From assembly GCF_037126435.1 (NCBI RefSeq), contig NZ_CP147020.1:4973001-5037000 (forward strand): a stretch of DNA of 64,000 bases, given 5' to 3'. The position numbers were made by a program, and so were the translations under genes. Shown piece by piece: positions 17,046-25,120 of the stretch. The notes beneath the pieces are model-generated. The model had not been told where the DNA came from. It was given only the letters and a program-made list of their open reading frames with translations, and made no database searches. Origin of the DNA: Bernardetia sp. ABR2-2B (GTDB lineage: Bacteria > Bacteroidota > Bacteroidia > Cytophagales > Bernardetiaceae). Position 1 is the first letter of the stretch, and each line of letters begins with the position of its first letter.

Positions 17046-20000
17046 ATGAATCACTTACTTAACAAAAGCCGTTGTTGGTGTTTTAGCGATAGCGACACCA
17101 ACAACCCAAAACTACTCAATATTTTTGCACTTGGATTTTTATTTTGGCTCGTTTCCTGTGCCTCTACGGAAAAGCTACAAGTCATCGACCAAAATTTTGG
17201 AGAGCAAATCGCCCTTCAACAAAACCTTACTTTTACATTCAATCAAGCCATTGCAAAACCAGAACAATTGGATGTTTGGCAGGAGATTGAATATTTAGAT
17301 ATAAATCCAAAAGTAAAAGGGAAGTTTAAGTGGACAAGTCCGACAACACTTATTTTTTCCCCAGATGAAGGATTTTCTCCTAATACAAAGTATCAAGTCA
17401 AACTTACTCAAAATCTGATTGCAGAACTTACAAAGAAAAATGTTGAGATTGATAAAGAAAAAAAGTTTGAATTTCATACGCCTTATCTTGACCTTTCGAC
17501 AGCACAAGCCTACTGGAGTACAGATGCCAAAGGTTCGCCAGAGTTACTTTTGAATCTACTTTTTAATTATGACATTAATCCTAGTGCATTGAATAGTTTG
17601 CTTTCACTTTCCACACTTGGAATGTCTGAAACAGGAAATGGAACAGCAGCAAATTATACCTTGAAAAGTAATGAAGCAGGGAAAAATATTCGTTTAGTTG
17701 TAAAACCTAATGTAAGCGATAGCAAAGAATTAGCAGGAAAAACGATTTCTATCAAAATAAAAGAAGGATTGAAGATGACAAAAGGCGACGGAACTGCTCC
17801 AGAGATGTCATTTAAAACAGATATTCCAGACCCACAAACTTTTGAAGTTACGCAAGTTTCTTCCTATAAAATGAATGGAAAAACAGTTGTACGAGTTCTA
17901 ACAAACCAAAGTGTGCAACAAAATGAAGCACAGATTAAAGATTTGATTTCGGTTACGCCACAGCTTCGTACAGAAATAGAAAAAACAGATGCAGGTTTTT
18001 TGGTAAAAGCCAATTTCAAAGATGAAACAAACTATCAGCTTACTATCAATCAAGATTTGAAGGGAGTTTTCGGAACAAAACTGACAGCCGAATATCAACA
18101 CGTTTTGCTCTTTGGTGGAGCGCAGCAAGAAATTTCTTTTGTAGATGGTAAGGCTTCTTATTTGACTTCAAAAGGTGAAAGAAATATAGGTGTAAATATT
18201 TACGGATTTGAGAAAGTAGAATTGGAAGTATATAAGATTTATGAAAATAATATTCAGCATTTTCTTAGAGAAGTAGTTGGTTTGTACGACTACTCTGATA
18301 TGGATAGTTATTTTTATGGCAACGATGAGAAAAATTATGGCGATGTAATTCTCAAAAAAGACATGAAAATTACAGATTTCAAAAAGGCTGGAAGTAGTTA
18401 TGCTATCGATATGCGTGAGGTAGTGGCAAATGATAGCCGTCCGTTTGAAGGAATGTATTATGTAGTGGTGCGTTCAAAAGATGACCGTTGGATAAAAGAC
18501 CGTCAGATTGTTTGTGTTTCAGATTTAGGATTCATTGTTCGTAGAAGTGATGATGAGATTTTTGTTTTTGCCAATTCGATTATGAATGCGACACCAGAAG
18601 AAGGAACACAAATGCGACTTATCAGTACAAGTAATCAGACTATCCAAACGACAAGAACAGATGCTGAAGGAGTAGCTAAATTTACAGGACTAAAAAAGCT
18701 AGGCGAAAAATATAATTTCCAGTTTATCACAGCTCAAAAAAATAACGATTTTAGTTATATCCATTTAAAGCAAAATCAAGTTTCTACGTATGGATTTGAA
18801 ACCGATGGAATTTATCCCACAGCAGGAAGTTATCAATCCTTTATTTATCCAGAGCGTAATTTGTACCGTCCAGATGAGAAAATTAGCTTTAAAGCTATTA
18901 TTAGAAATTGGGAAGATTGGAAAAGTGTAGGACAGATTCCTGTAAAATGGAAAATCTTGATGCCAAACGGCAGAACATTAGTAGAAAAACAAAACCGTCT
19001 TTCAGAAGAAGGAACTTTTGCAGCTACTATTCCTCTTCCAAGTACAAGCGTAACAGGAAGTTATACGATTGAAGTTTATACCTCAAATGATGTTTTGTTG
19101 GCTTCAAGAAATATAAATGTAGAGGAATTTATGCCACAGCGTATAAAAGTAGCTTCAAAACTCAATGAAGAATCTGTAAAGAGTGGGCAATCTATAAATT
19201 TAGAAGCAACAGCAACAAATCTTTTTGGTCCTCCAGCAGCCGACCGAAATTATGAAGTACGCTTAACCTACAACAAAAAAGCCTTTTCTTCAAAAGATGA
19301 GAAATATAAAGATTACAACTTTTATTTGAATATTGGAAATAATCAAATGCCTTCCTACGAAGATTATGAAAATACAGGAGAAACTAATTTGCAAGGCAAA
19401 GTAACAGAGAGCGTCAAAATACCGAATACATTTGAAAATATCGGACTGATGCAAGGAACTTTTTATACAACTGTTTTTGATGAAACAGGACGACCAGTAG
19501 GTTCAAGAAAGAGTTTTGATATAATTACGCAGCCTTATTTTATGGGCATAAAAAGATTAGATTATTATTGGATTGGTCTTAATCAACCTCTCAATTTTCC
19601 ACTCATTGCCCTTGATTATGATGGAACAGCGATTCCTGCAAACGCAAGAGTTCAAGTTGTTCGTTATGATTGGCACACGGCTTTAGAGAGAAGGTACAAC
19701 GGTCAGTATAGTTATGTTTCGAAGTATAAAGAAATAGTAGAGTATGATAAAGAAATGAAAGTCAATCCGTCTGGAACTTCCGTTACTTTTACACCAAAAA
19801 TTTCGGCTCGTTATGAGGTTCGTGTTTCTCTTCCAAATGCCGAAACATATGTAGCCACAACTTTCTATGCTTATTATTATGGTTCGGTTTCAAATTCTTC
19901 TTTTCAAGTAGATAAAGCAGGGCAGATTGATATTACACTCAATAAGAAAAAGTACAATGCAGGAGAAACAGCAAAGGTACTTTTCAAAGCTCCTTTTTCG

Positions 20001-22556
20001 GGTAGAATGCTCGTTACTTTAGAAAAAGATAATGTCATTGAACACAAATATATTGATGTAGAAAATCGTTCGGCTTCAATGGATATTCCGATTACAGATG
20101 AGCATTTACCAAATATTTATTTGAGTGCGACGCTTATTCGTCCACTTTCGAATAATGATGTTCCTCTTACAGTAGCTCATGGTTATATTCCGATTAGAGT
20201 AGAAAATGAAAAGGAACACAAAATTGATTTAGAAATTACAGTCCCAGAGCGTATGCGTTCTTCTCAAAAACAAAATATTCTTGTCAAGACAGGCAGACCA
20301 ATGGAAGATGTAGAAATTACGATTGCAGCCGTTGATGAAGGAATTTTACTGATAAAGAATTTCCAAACGCCAGACCCTTACAATTATTTCTTTCAAAAAA
20401 GAGCATTAGGCGTAAAAGCATTTGATATGTATGAACGTCTGTATCCAGAGTTTAAGGCAAATATTCAAAACTTCGGAGCAGGTGGGTATGATTTAGGAAA
20501 CCGTACCAATCCGATGGCAAACAAACGTGTAAAACCAGTTTCTTTTTGGTCAGGAACACTGAAAACAAACTCAAAAGGCGAAGTTAATTATACTATCGAT
20601 GTACCACAATTTTCAGGAGATTTGAGGATTATGGCTGTGGCTGTACAGGGTGCAAAATTTGGCAGCGCAACGGCAAATATGAAAGTGGCAGACCCTATCG
20701 TAATTTCGGCAGGTATTCCTCGTTTTCTTAGTCCAAAAGACAAAATTACGATGCCTGTAACGATGAGCAACACCACCGAAAAAGTAGCACAAGCAACCGT
20801 TACTTTAAAAACAAAAGGTGCAGTTTCTCCAGATGGAAAGACAACACAAACGGTTACTATTCAGCCAAATAGCGAAGCAAAAGTAGATTTCAAAATCAAT
20901 GCAATTGAAGCTGTCGGAACGGCAAATATTGATGTTGAAGTGGCAGCTTTAGGCGAAAAATTCAATCAAACGACTGATATTACGGTTCGTCCGTTTACTT
21001 CTCTTTTGAAAGAATCTGATGCAGGAAGCGTAGAAGGTGGAAAAAGCAAAACGCTTAGTTTCAAACACGATTATGTACCAACTTCGGCAGATGCAAAACT
21101 TGTTGTGAGTAAGTCGCCGATGGTTCAATTTGTGAAATCTTTAGATTATTTGGTGCGTTATCCGTATGGTTGTGTGGAGCAGACTACCTCAAGTGCTTTC
21201 CCTCAACTCTATGTAAAAGATATTGCCGAATCTATTGGGAAATCATTGAGTTATAATCTAAACCCTGATGAAAATGTACGTTTTGCAATCGGAAAACTAC
21301 AATCTATGCAGCTTTACGAAGGAGGACTAAGTTACTGGCAAGGTGGACATGAAGCGAGTTGGTGGGGAACAGTCTATGCAACGCATTTCTTGACAGAAGC
21401 TAAAAAAGCAGGGTATGAAGTAAATGATGAAGTTTTGGAAAAGGCACATGATTATCTACTTACCAAAATTAAATCAAAAGATACCGAACGTCTGTATTAT
21501 TATAATATCAACGGACAGCTCACGTCAAGACCAATTGCCAACAAATCTATTTTCTATTCTATGTATATTTTGGCAATGGCAGGAAAGCAAGATGCTTCGA
21601 CGATGAATTATTATAAAGCAAATAAGCATTTATTAGCGATTGATTCTCGTTATTTACTAGCTGCAACGTATAAATTATTGGGAGATAAGGCGAGTTATAC
21701 AACTGTTTTGCCTCCATCTTTTTCAGGAGAAAAATCTCAGCAGTCTTTGGGTGGAAATTTCTATTCTTATATACGTGACCAAGCTATTTCTTTGAACGTA
21801 TTGTTAGAGCAAGACCCAAAAAATCCACAAATAGGAACTCTTGCCAAACAATTATCTGAACAGTACAGAGCAAAACGTTATCTCAATACACAAGAACACG
21901 CTTTTACGTTTTTAGCTTTAGGAAAACTAGCACGAAAAGCAAATAATAGCAATATTACAGCTCAAATTTCGGCTGGAGGCTCTAACCTTTCGGCGTATGA
22001 AAACGGAACAGTTGTTCTTACAAAAAATCAAGTTTTGGATAAAGAAATAACTATCCAAACGAGTGGAGAAGGCGATTTGTATTATTTTTGGGAGAAAGAA
22101 GGAATAAGTCTGAAAGGCGATTACATACAAGAAGATAAAAATATTCGTGTTCGTCGTACATATTTAGACAAAAAAGGAAATGTAATTACTGGTAATGTCA
22201 AACAAAATCAATTAGTAGTTGTCAGAATAGAAGTGATTTCTACTTCGGTAGATGTCATTGAAAATGTAGTGATTACTGATATGCTTCCTGCTGGTTTGGA
22301 GATAGAAAACCCACGACTAGGAGGAGCGCAACAATTTGATTGGATAAAAAATGCTTCTTCGCCAGAACATTTTGACTTTAGAGATGATAGAGTAAATATT
22401 TTTACGGATGTCAGAAAGAAGAAGCCACAATATTATTATTATCAAACTCGTGCCGTTTCAAAAGGAAATTATAAAGTCGGTTTGATAAGTGCTGATGCGA
22501 TGTATGATGCTTCTTATCACTCTTATCACGGTGCTGGTAGCTTAGTGGTGGAGTAG
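17046..22556 (+). CDS. bacterial alpha-2-macroglobulin family lipoprotein
   Basis: An 1836-residue protease-trap protein of the periplasm. The lipobox LVSC puts the lipidated Cys at 38. Beta-sandwich MG domains fill most of the chain, the sequence SGTLKTNSKGEVNYTIDVPQF marks the region after the bait, and YPYGCVEQTTS holds the thioester motif CVEQ (1376-1379) at the start of the alpha/alpha-toroid domain. In proteobacteria such genes neighbour pbpC; no pbpC is next to this one. Codons 9-20 lie inside a REP-like palindrome, so the signal-peptide n-region is unusually long and Cys-rich. No in-frame ATG, GTG or TTG occurs between that repeat and the lipobox. Confidence 0.92.
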   Translation: MNHLLNKSRCWCFSDSDTNNPKLLNIFALGFLFWLVSCASTEKLQVIDQNFGEQIALQQNLTFTFNQAIAKPEQLDVWQEIEYLDINPKVKGKFKWTSPTTLIFSPDEGFSPNTKYQVKLTQNLIAELTKKNVEIDKEKKFEFHTPYLDLSTAQAYWSTDAKGSPELLLNLLFNYDINPSALNSLLSLSTLGMSETGNGTAANYTLKSNEAGKNIRLVVKPNVSDSKELAGKTISIKIKEGLKMTKGDGTAPEMSFKTDIPDPQTFEVTQVSSYKMNGKTVVRVLTNQSVQQNEAQIKDLISVTPQLRTEIEKTDAGFLVKANFKDETNYQLTINQDLKGVFGTKLTAEYQHVLLFGGAQQEISFVDGKASYLTSKGERNIGVNIYGFEKVELEVYKIYENNIQHFLREVVGLYDYSDMDSYFYGNDEKNYGDVILKKDMKITDFKKAGSSYAIDMREVVANDSRPFEGMYYVVVRSKDDRWIKDRQIVCVSDLGFIVRRSDDEIFVFANSIMNATPEEGTQMRLISTSNQTIQTTRTDAEGVAKFTGLKKLGEKYNFQFITAQKNNDFSYIHLKQNQVSTYGFETDGIYPTAGSYQSFIYPERNLYRPDEKISFKAIIRNWEDWKSVGQIPVKWKILMPNGRTLVEKQNRLSEEGTFAATIPLPSTSVTGSYTIEVYTSNDVLLASRNINVEEFMPQRIKVASKLNEESVKSGQSINLEATATNLFGPPAADRNYEVRLTYNKKAFSSKDEKYKDYNFYLNIGNNQMPSYEDYENTGETNLQGKVTESVKIPNTFENIGLMQGTFYTTVFDETGRPVGSRKSFDIITQPYFMGIKRLDYYWIGLNQPLNFPLIALDYDGTAIPANARVQVVRYDWHTALERRYNGQYSYVSKYKEIVEYDKEMKVNPSGTSVTFTPKISARYEVRVSLPNAETYVATTFYAYYYGSVSNSSFQVDKAGQIDITLNKKKYNAGETAKVLFKAPFSGRMLVTLEKDNVIEHKYIDVENRSASMDIPITDEHLPNIYLSATLIRPLSNNDVPLTVAHGYIPIRVENEKEHKIDLEITVPERMRSSQKQNILVKTGRPMEDVEITIAAVDEGILLIKNFQTPDPYNYFFQKRALGVKAFDMYERLYPEFKANIQNFGAGGYDLGNRTNPMANKRVKPVSFWSGTLKTNSKGEVNYTIDVPQFSGDLRIMAVAVQGAKFGSATANMKVADPIVISAGIPRFLSPKDKITMPVTMSNTTEKVAQATVTLKTKGAVSPDGKTTQTVTIQPNSEAKVDFKINAIEAVGTANIDVEVAALGEKFNQTTDITVRPFTSLLKESDAGSVEGGKSKTLSFKHDYVPTSADAKLVVSKSPMVQFVKSLDYLVRYPYGCVEQTTSSAFPQLYVKDIAESIGKSLSYNLNPDENVRFAIGKLQSMQLYEGGLSYWQGGHEASWWGTVYATHFLTEAKKAGYEVNDEVLEKAHDYLLTKIKSKDTERLYYYNINGQLTSRPIANKSIFYSMYILAMAGKQDASTMNYYKANKHLLAIDSRYLLAATYKLLGDKASYTTVLPPSFSGEKSQQSLGGNFYSYIRDQAISLNVLLEQDPKNPQIGTLAKQLSEQYRAKRYLNTQEHAFTFLALGKLARKANNSNITAQISAGGSNLSAYENGTVVLTKNQVLDKEITIQTSGEGDLYYFWEKEGISLKGDYIQEDKNIRVRRTYLDKKGNVITGNVKQNQLVVVRIEVISTSVDVIENVVITDMLPAGLEIENPRLGGAQQFDWIKNASSPEHFDFRDDRVNIFTDVRKKKPQYYYYQTRAVSKGNYKVGLISADAMYDASYHSYHGAGSLVVE
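17071..17105. repeat. REP-like palindromic repeat, copy C, inside the A2M reading frame
   Basis: GTTGTTGGTGT (17071-17081) is perfectly inverted as ACACCAACAAC (17095-17105) around TTTAGCGATAGCG. The core TTTTAGCG and flanking AGCC are shared with copies A (4959) and B (15014). Here it is translated as residues 9-20 of the A2M precursor. Confidence 0.75.
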
Positions 22557-22583
22557 GTTTTATGATTTTGGCTACAATTATTT

Positions 22584-22616
22584 AAACCCTAAGGGCTTCA
22601 AAACCTTTAGGGTTTT
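22584..22616 (+). terminator. intrinsic terminator after A2M
   Basis: AAACCCTAAGG pairs with CCTTTAGGGTTT (one-base bulge) around GCTTCAAAA and is followed by TTTTG. It lies about 30 bp after the A2M stop. Confidence 0.8.
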
Positions 22617-22679
22617 TGTTACAACTTTCATTTTCGTATCTTCGAAAAAGGATATAATAAACTCAATAGAGATAAAACT

Positions 22680-23306
22680 ATGATTACTTCACTAGACCAA
22701 TTAGACTTTAATAAAGTCTATTCATATTCTGACTACATAACATGGCAGTTTGACGGATTTGTAGAACTTATAAAAGGAAAAATATTTCCTATGTCTGCAC
22801 CTTCTCGTTTGCATCAAGAAATTTCAATAAATCTAAGTGCTTTGTTGAAAATATACTTAAAAAGTAATCATTTAGAGTGTAAAGTATATGCAGCTCCTTT
22901 TGATGTTCGTTTACTAAAAAATCCGAATGAGTCGTTAGAGCAAAGACTTGGCAAAACCGATAAAGAAATTTATACCGTTGTGCAGCCAGATATTTGTGTG
23001 GTCTGTGATTTAGAAAAACTAGATGACAGAGGATGTGTAGGTTCGCCAGATTTAATTATTGAAATTGTATCTGAAAAAAATGCAGCCAATGCAAAGAGAG
23101 ATATAAAAGACAAGTACGAAATTTATGCAGCCAATGCAGTAAAAGAATATTGGTTGGTTCGTCCGTTGGAAAAAACGGTGCAAAAGTTTGTTTTGAATGA
23201 TGCCAATAACAAGTACGAAGTAGCAGGTTTTTATGGAATAGATGATATTGTACCTTGCTACACTTTGCCTAATTTGGATATTGAAGTCAATGAGATTTTT
23301 GAATGA
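22680..23306 (+). CDS. Uma2/DUF820 family PD-(D/E)XK nuclease-like protein
   Basis: A 208-residue protein with the Uma2 pattern: FVELIKGKIFPMSAPSRLHQEI, then VVQPDICVVCD and GSPDLIIEIVSEKN with the later AKRDIKDKYEIYAANAVKEYWLV. The Glu of IEIV and Lys of DIKDKY fit a PD-(D/E)XK active site. Family members are abundant in Bacteroidota and cyanobacteria with no settled role. It is the last clear host gene before the prophage. Confidence 0.85.
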   Translation: MITSLDQLDFNKVYSYSDYITWQFDGFVELIKGKIFPMSAPSRLHQEISINLSALLKIYLKSNHLECKVYAAPFDVRLLKNPNESLEQRLGKTDKEIYTVVQPDICVVCDLEKLDDRGCVGSPDLIIEIVSEKNAANAKRDIKDKYEIYAANAVKEYWLVRPLEKTVQKFVLNDANNKYEVAGFYGIDDIVPCYTLPNLDIEVNEIFE

Positions 23307-23524
23307 TATTGGTGAGGTAGTTACAAAAATCTATCGGAGATTCTTTACTCCAAAACAGGATATTCAAATTTTATATTTAAGGGTATGTCTTCTACCTTAT
23401 TTTCATAATTCATACGCTGTACATTTAGTATTATGAATTTAATTATATCCCCTTTCTTTGCTTTTAGGTAGGGTAAATCAATAATTAAAGAAAGTAAAAA
23501 GAAAAAAAAGAAAATTTTTTATCA

Positions 23525-23559
23525 AAAATCGCCTTTTGTGTACAACGGAGGGCGATTTT
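23525..23559. terminator. hairpin near the left prophage boundary
   Basis: AAAATCGCC pairs with GGCGATTTT around a 17-nt loop and is followed by TTTG-rich sequence. It could terminate leftward phage repressor transcription or rightward host transcription. Confidence 0.5.
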
Positions 23560-23592
23560 GTTGTTTTCTATCAAAAATACTCAAAAAAAACG

Positions 23593-23606
23593 AAAATTAA
23601 AGTTTT
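23593..23606. repeat. left-end copy of the terminal inverted motif
   Basis: AAAATTAAAGTTTT is the exact reverse complement of the first 14 bp of both 17-bp repeats at the right end (63484 and 63507). Position and orientation fit transposase-binding end sites. Confidence 0.55.
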
Positions 23607-23733
23607 CGCTATTCGTTCGCTTTGACAGACCTTGTTCTTCTGCATTCGTTCCGATGGTAAATGACTGTTTTTGAGTGATTTAGCTAAAACAAATACTCAT
23701 TTTATGCACCTAATGCACGGAAACGCATTTTTC

Positions 23734-23819
23734 ACTAGCAAAACGCTATAAAACCTCTAATAACACACTAGCAGCGATTTATAGCCACTTTCTAGTAAAA
23801 AACTAGCAATATTCTAGTA
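23734..23819. repeat. cluster of five CTAG(C/T)A sites
   Basis: CTAGCA or CTAGTA occurs at 23734, 23768, 23792, 23803 and 23814, the last three spaced 11 bp, about one helical turn. Two of them are part of the longer word CACTAGCA. The cluster lies beyond the 3' end of the repressor gene, where a left-end transposase site array would be expected. Confidence 0.5.
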
Positions 23820-23858
23820 TAAATGTGAAAATACAGACCTTACACTATTCCTTACCCA

Positions 23859-24380
23859 TTATTCGCTGCTTTTATAGCCTTGTAGCTCCTTTTTAAGCCT
23901 ATCTACCTCATTGCGTAGCATTTTATTCAATTCCTCCTTATCAGTGATGCGCTGCTCAAGACTAGCAATGATACGCTCCTTATCTTCTAAGGACTTTCTC
24001 AAAGCCTCTATTTCATAGCTATTACCTTCTTTATGGGAAGTGTTATCGGATTTAGTATAAATGTCCCCCGCTTTGTCCCCCGCTTTGTCCCCCGCTTGTT
24101 TAATATCTTGCTTATAACGAGATTTTAGTTTAGCTTTTTCAACAAGTTCTTGATTAGTATTTTTATCAACTATATTCAAGAATTCATCTAAAGTTAAATC
24201 AAAAAAGTCTGCTGCTTTTTGAGCAAGTTCTAAAGTAGGTTGTTTACCATTTTCATAATGCGATATAGAGCCTCCTGAAACACCTAATGCTTTACCTAAA
24301 GCTCTTTGGCTCATATTATCATTTAGCTCTCTGCAATATTTTAAACTTATTCCGAATTGAGATATTTCTGTATTGTCCAT
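23859..24380 (-). CDS. XRE-type phage repressor with coiled-coil tail
   Basis: A 173-residue protein. A lambda-type HTH spans about residues 8-65 (MSQRALGKALGVSGGSISHYENGKQPTLELAQKAADFF). A linker follows with AGD-K repeats (about 96-107), then a C-terminal coiled coil (about 120-168) suited to dimerisation. It is the only leftward gene at the left end and diverges from the early operon, as does the Mu c repressor. The linker is encoded by a 12-bp tandem repeat (24063-24097), which could vary in copy number. Confidence 0.8.
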   Translation of the reverse strand: MDNTEISQFGISLKYCRELNDNMSQRALGKALGVSGGSISHYENGKQPTLELAQKAADFFDLTLDEFLNIVDKNTNQELVEKAKLKSRYKQDIKQAGDKAGDKAGDIYTKSDNTSHKEGNSYEIEALRKSLEDKERIIASLEQRITDKEELNKMLRNEVDRLKKELQGYKSSE

Positions 24381-24430
24381 TGTTTAGAATCATTATAAAT
24401 AGAAGTGATTTTTGATTAAAATTTTTAACG

Positions 24431-24452
24431 TTGAATATTTTTATTATATTTG
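24431..24452 (+). promoter_or_regulatory. candidate early promoter of the prophage
   Basis: TATATTTG at 24445-24452 is a perfect -7 box (TAnnTTTG) in the 120-bp region between the repressor start and the first early gene. The -33 region is poor (TTTT near 24422), which fits a promoter under repressor control. The predicted leader is about 45 nt. Confidence 0.45.
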
Positions 24453-24500
24453 TGTATCGGATAAGCGCAACAAAATATATCAAACAAAAAATTATCAACA

Positions 24501-24701
24501 ATGAGTAAAGTTTTAATCACAAATAAAATGGTAGGCGATATTGTCGGATTGAGTCCTGATACCGTAAGAGCCATTCGTAAAGGCAGAAGAAGAGATACAA
24601 GAGGCGTAAAGCAAGTTGTAGAAAAGCTGCGAGAATCTTTTGCAGAAGCAAAAGAAGAAGTCGCTCAAATCCATAAAGGAGAGCGTAATTTGACAAAGTA
24701 G
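24501..24701 (+). CDS. small HTH protein, Ner/Cro-like candidate
   Basis: A 66-residue basic protein whose first half reads as a helix-turn-helix (MVGDIVGLSPDTVRAIRKGRR), followed by a helix VKQVVEKLRESFAEAKEEV. It is the first gene of the early operon, opposite the repressor, the position of ner in Mu and cro in lambdoid phages. An anti-repressor-type or early-gene down-regulator role is inferred from place and fold. Confidence 0.6.
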   Translation: MSKVLITNKMVGDIVGLSPDTVRAIRKGRRRDTRGVKQVVEKLRESFAEAKEEVAQIHKGERNLTK

Positions 24702-24760
24702 TCATAGTTCAAAAAGTTATTCAATTAGATATTTTCTCAAAAATAAAAATTTTAATCGTT

Positions 24761-24976
24761 ATGGCACATACATTATCAAGATATATGAAAAAAAAGTATA
24801 TCCCATTTTCAGAACTAACAAAAACTCAAAGGAAGAAAGTAATCAAAACTCGTACACTTGAATTACTATCATTTGGAGATAATTCTAAGGCTTTTTCATT
24901 TCTGCAAGTTGCTAGAATGTACTACCACGAAGCTACAAGGGTAGATGAATTAATATGTCGCTCATTTTTCAACTAA
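24761..24976 (+). CDS. early hypothetical protein, 71 aa
   Basis: A small basic protein (KTQRKKVIKTRTLELLSF) without a recognisable motif. It lies between the HTH gene and the transposase, just before a hairpin at 25042-25069. The word TATTCAATTAGATA precedes both this gene (near 24719) and the next leader (near 25019). Confidence 0.5.
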   Translation: MAHTLSRYMKKKYIPFSELTKTQRKKVIKTRTLELLSFGDNSKAFSFLQVARMYYHEATRVDELICRSFFN

Positions 24977-25029
24977 AAAAACACACTCTTTAGAGGTATT
25001 TAATAAAGAAATTTAAGATTATTCAATTA

Positions 25030-25114
25030 GATAAGTGATAAAAACCCTCATTTACTGAATGAGGGCTTTATAAAAAAGGCTAATGAATATCTTATACAAT
25101 AATTATCACTTATC
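25030..25114 (+). promoter_or_regulatory. terminator inside a 12-bp inverted repeat, before the transposase
   Basis: GATAAGTGATAA (25030-25041) is perfectly inverted as TTATCACTTATC (25103-25114), ending 6 bp before the transposase ATG. Inside lies a terminator-like hairpin CCCTCATT-TACTG-AATGAGGG (25045-25065) followed by CTTTATAAAAAA. Formation of the outer stem would enclose the terminator and approach the start codon, an arrangement that could limit transposase expression. Confidence 0.5.
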
Positions 25115-25120
25115 AAGATT

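Larger units (their letters stand above)
23307..23858. other. 552-bp gene-free junction holding the prophage left end
   Basis: No convincing coding sequence is present. The stretch holds, in order, AT-rich host-like sequence, a GC-arm hairpin (23525-23559), two TATCAAAAAT words (about 23518 and 23569), the 14-bp motif AAAATTAAAGTTTT (23593-23606) that recurs inverted at the right end, and the CTAGYA cluster (23734-23819). The host-phage boundary must lie in it. Confidence 0.6.

Noticed and set aside
23242-23436. Open frame crossing the end of the Uma2 gene
   Set aside because: It begins inside the Uma2 gene in another frame and runs into AT-rich junction DNA; no conserved pattern.
24063-24097. 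Tandem repeat considered as a CRISPR array
   Set aside because: The unit is 12 bp without spacers and lies inside the repressor coding sequence. No cas genes are present in the window.
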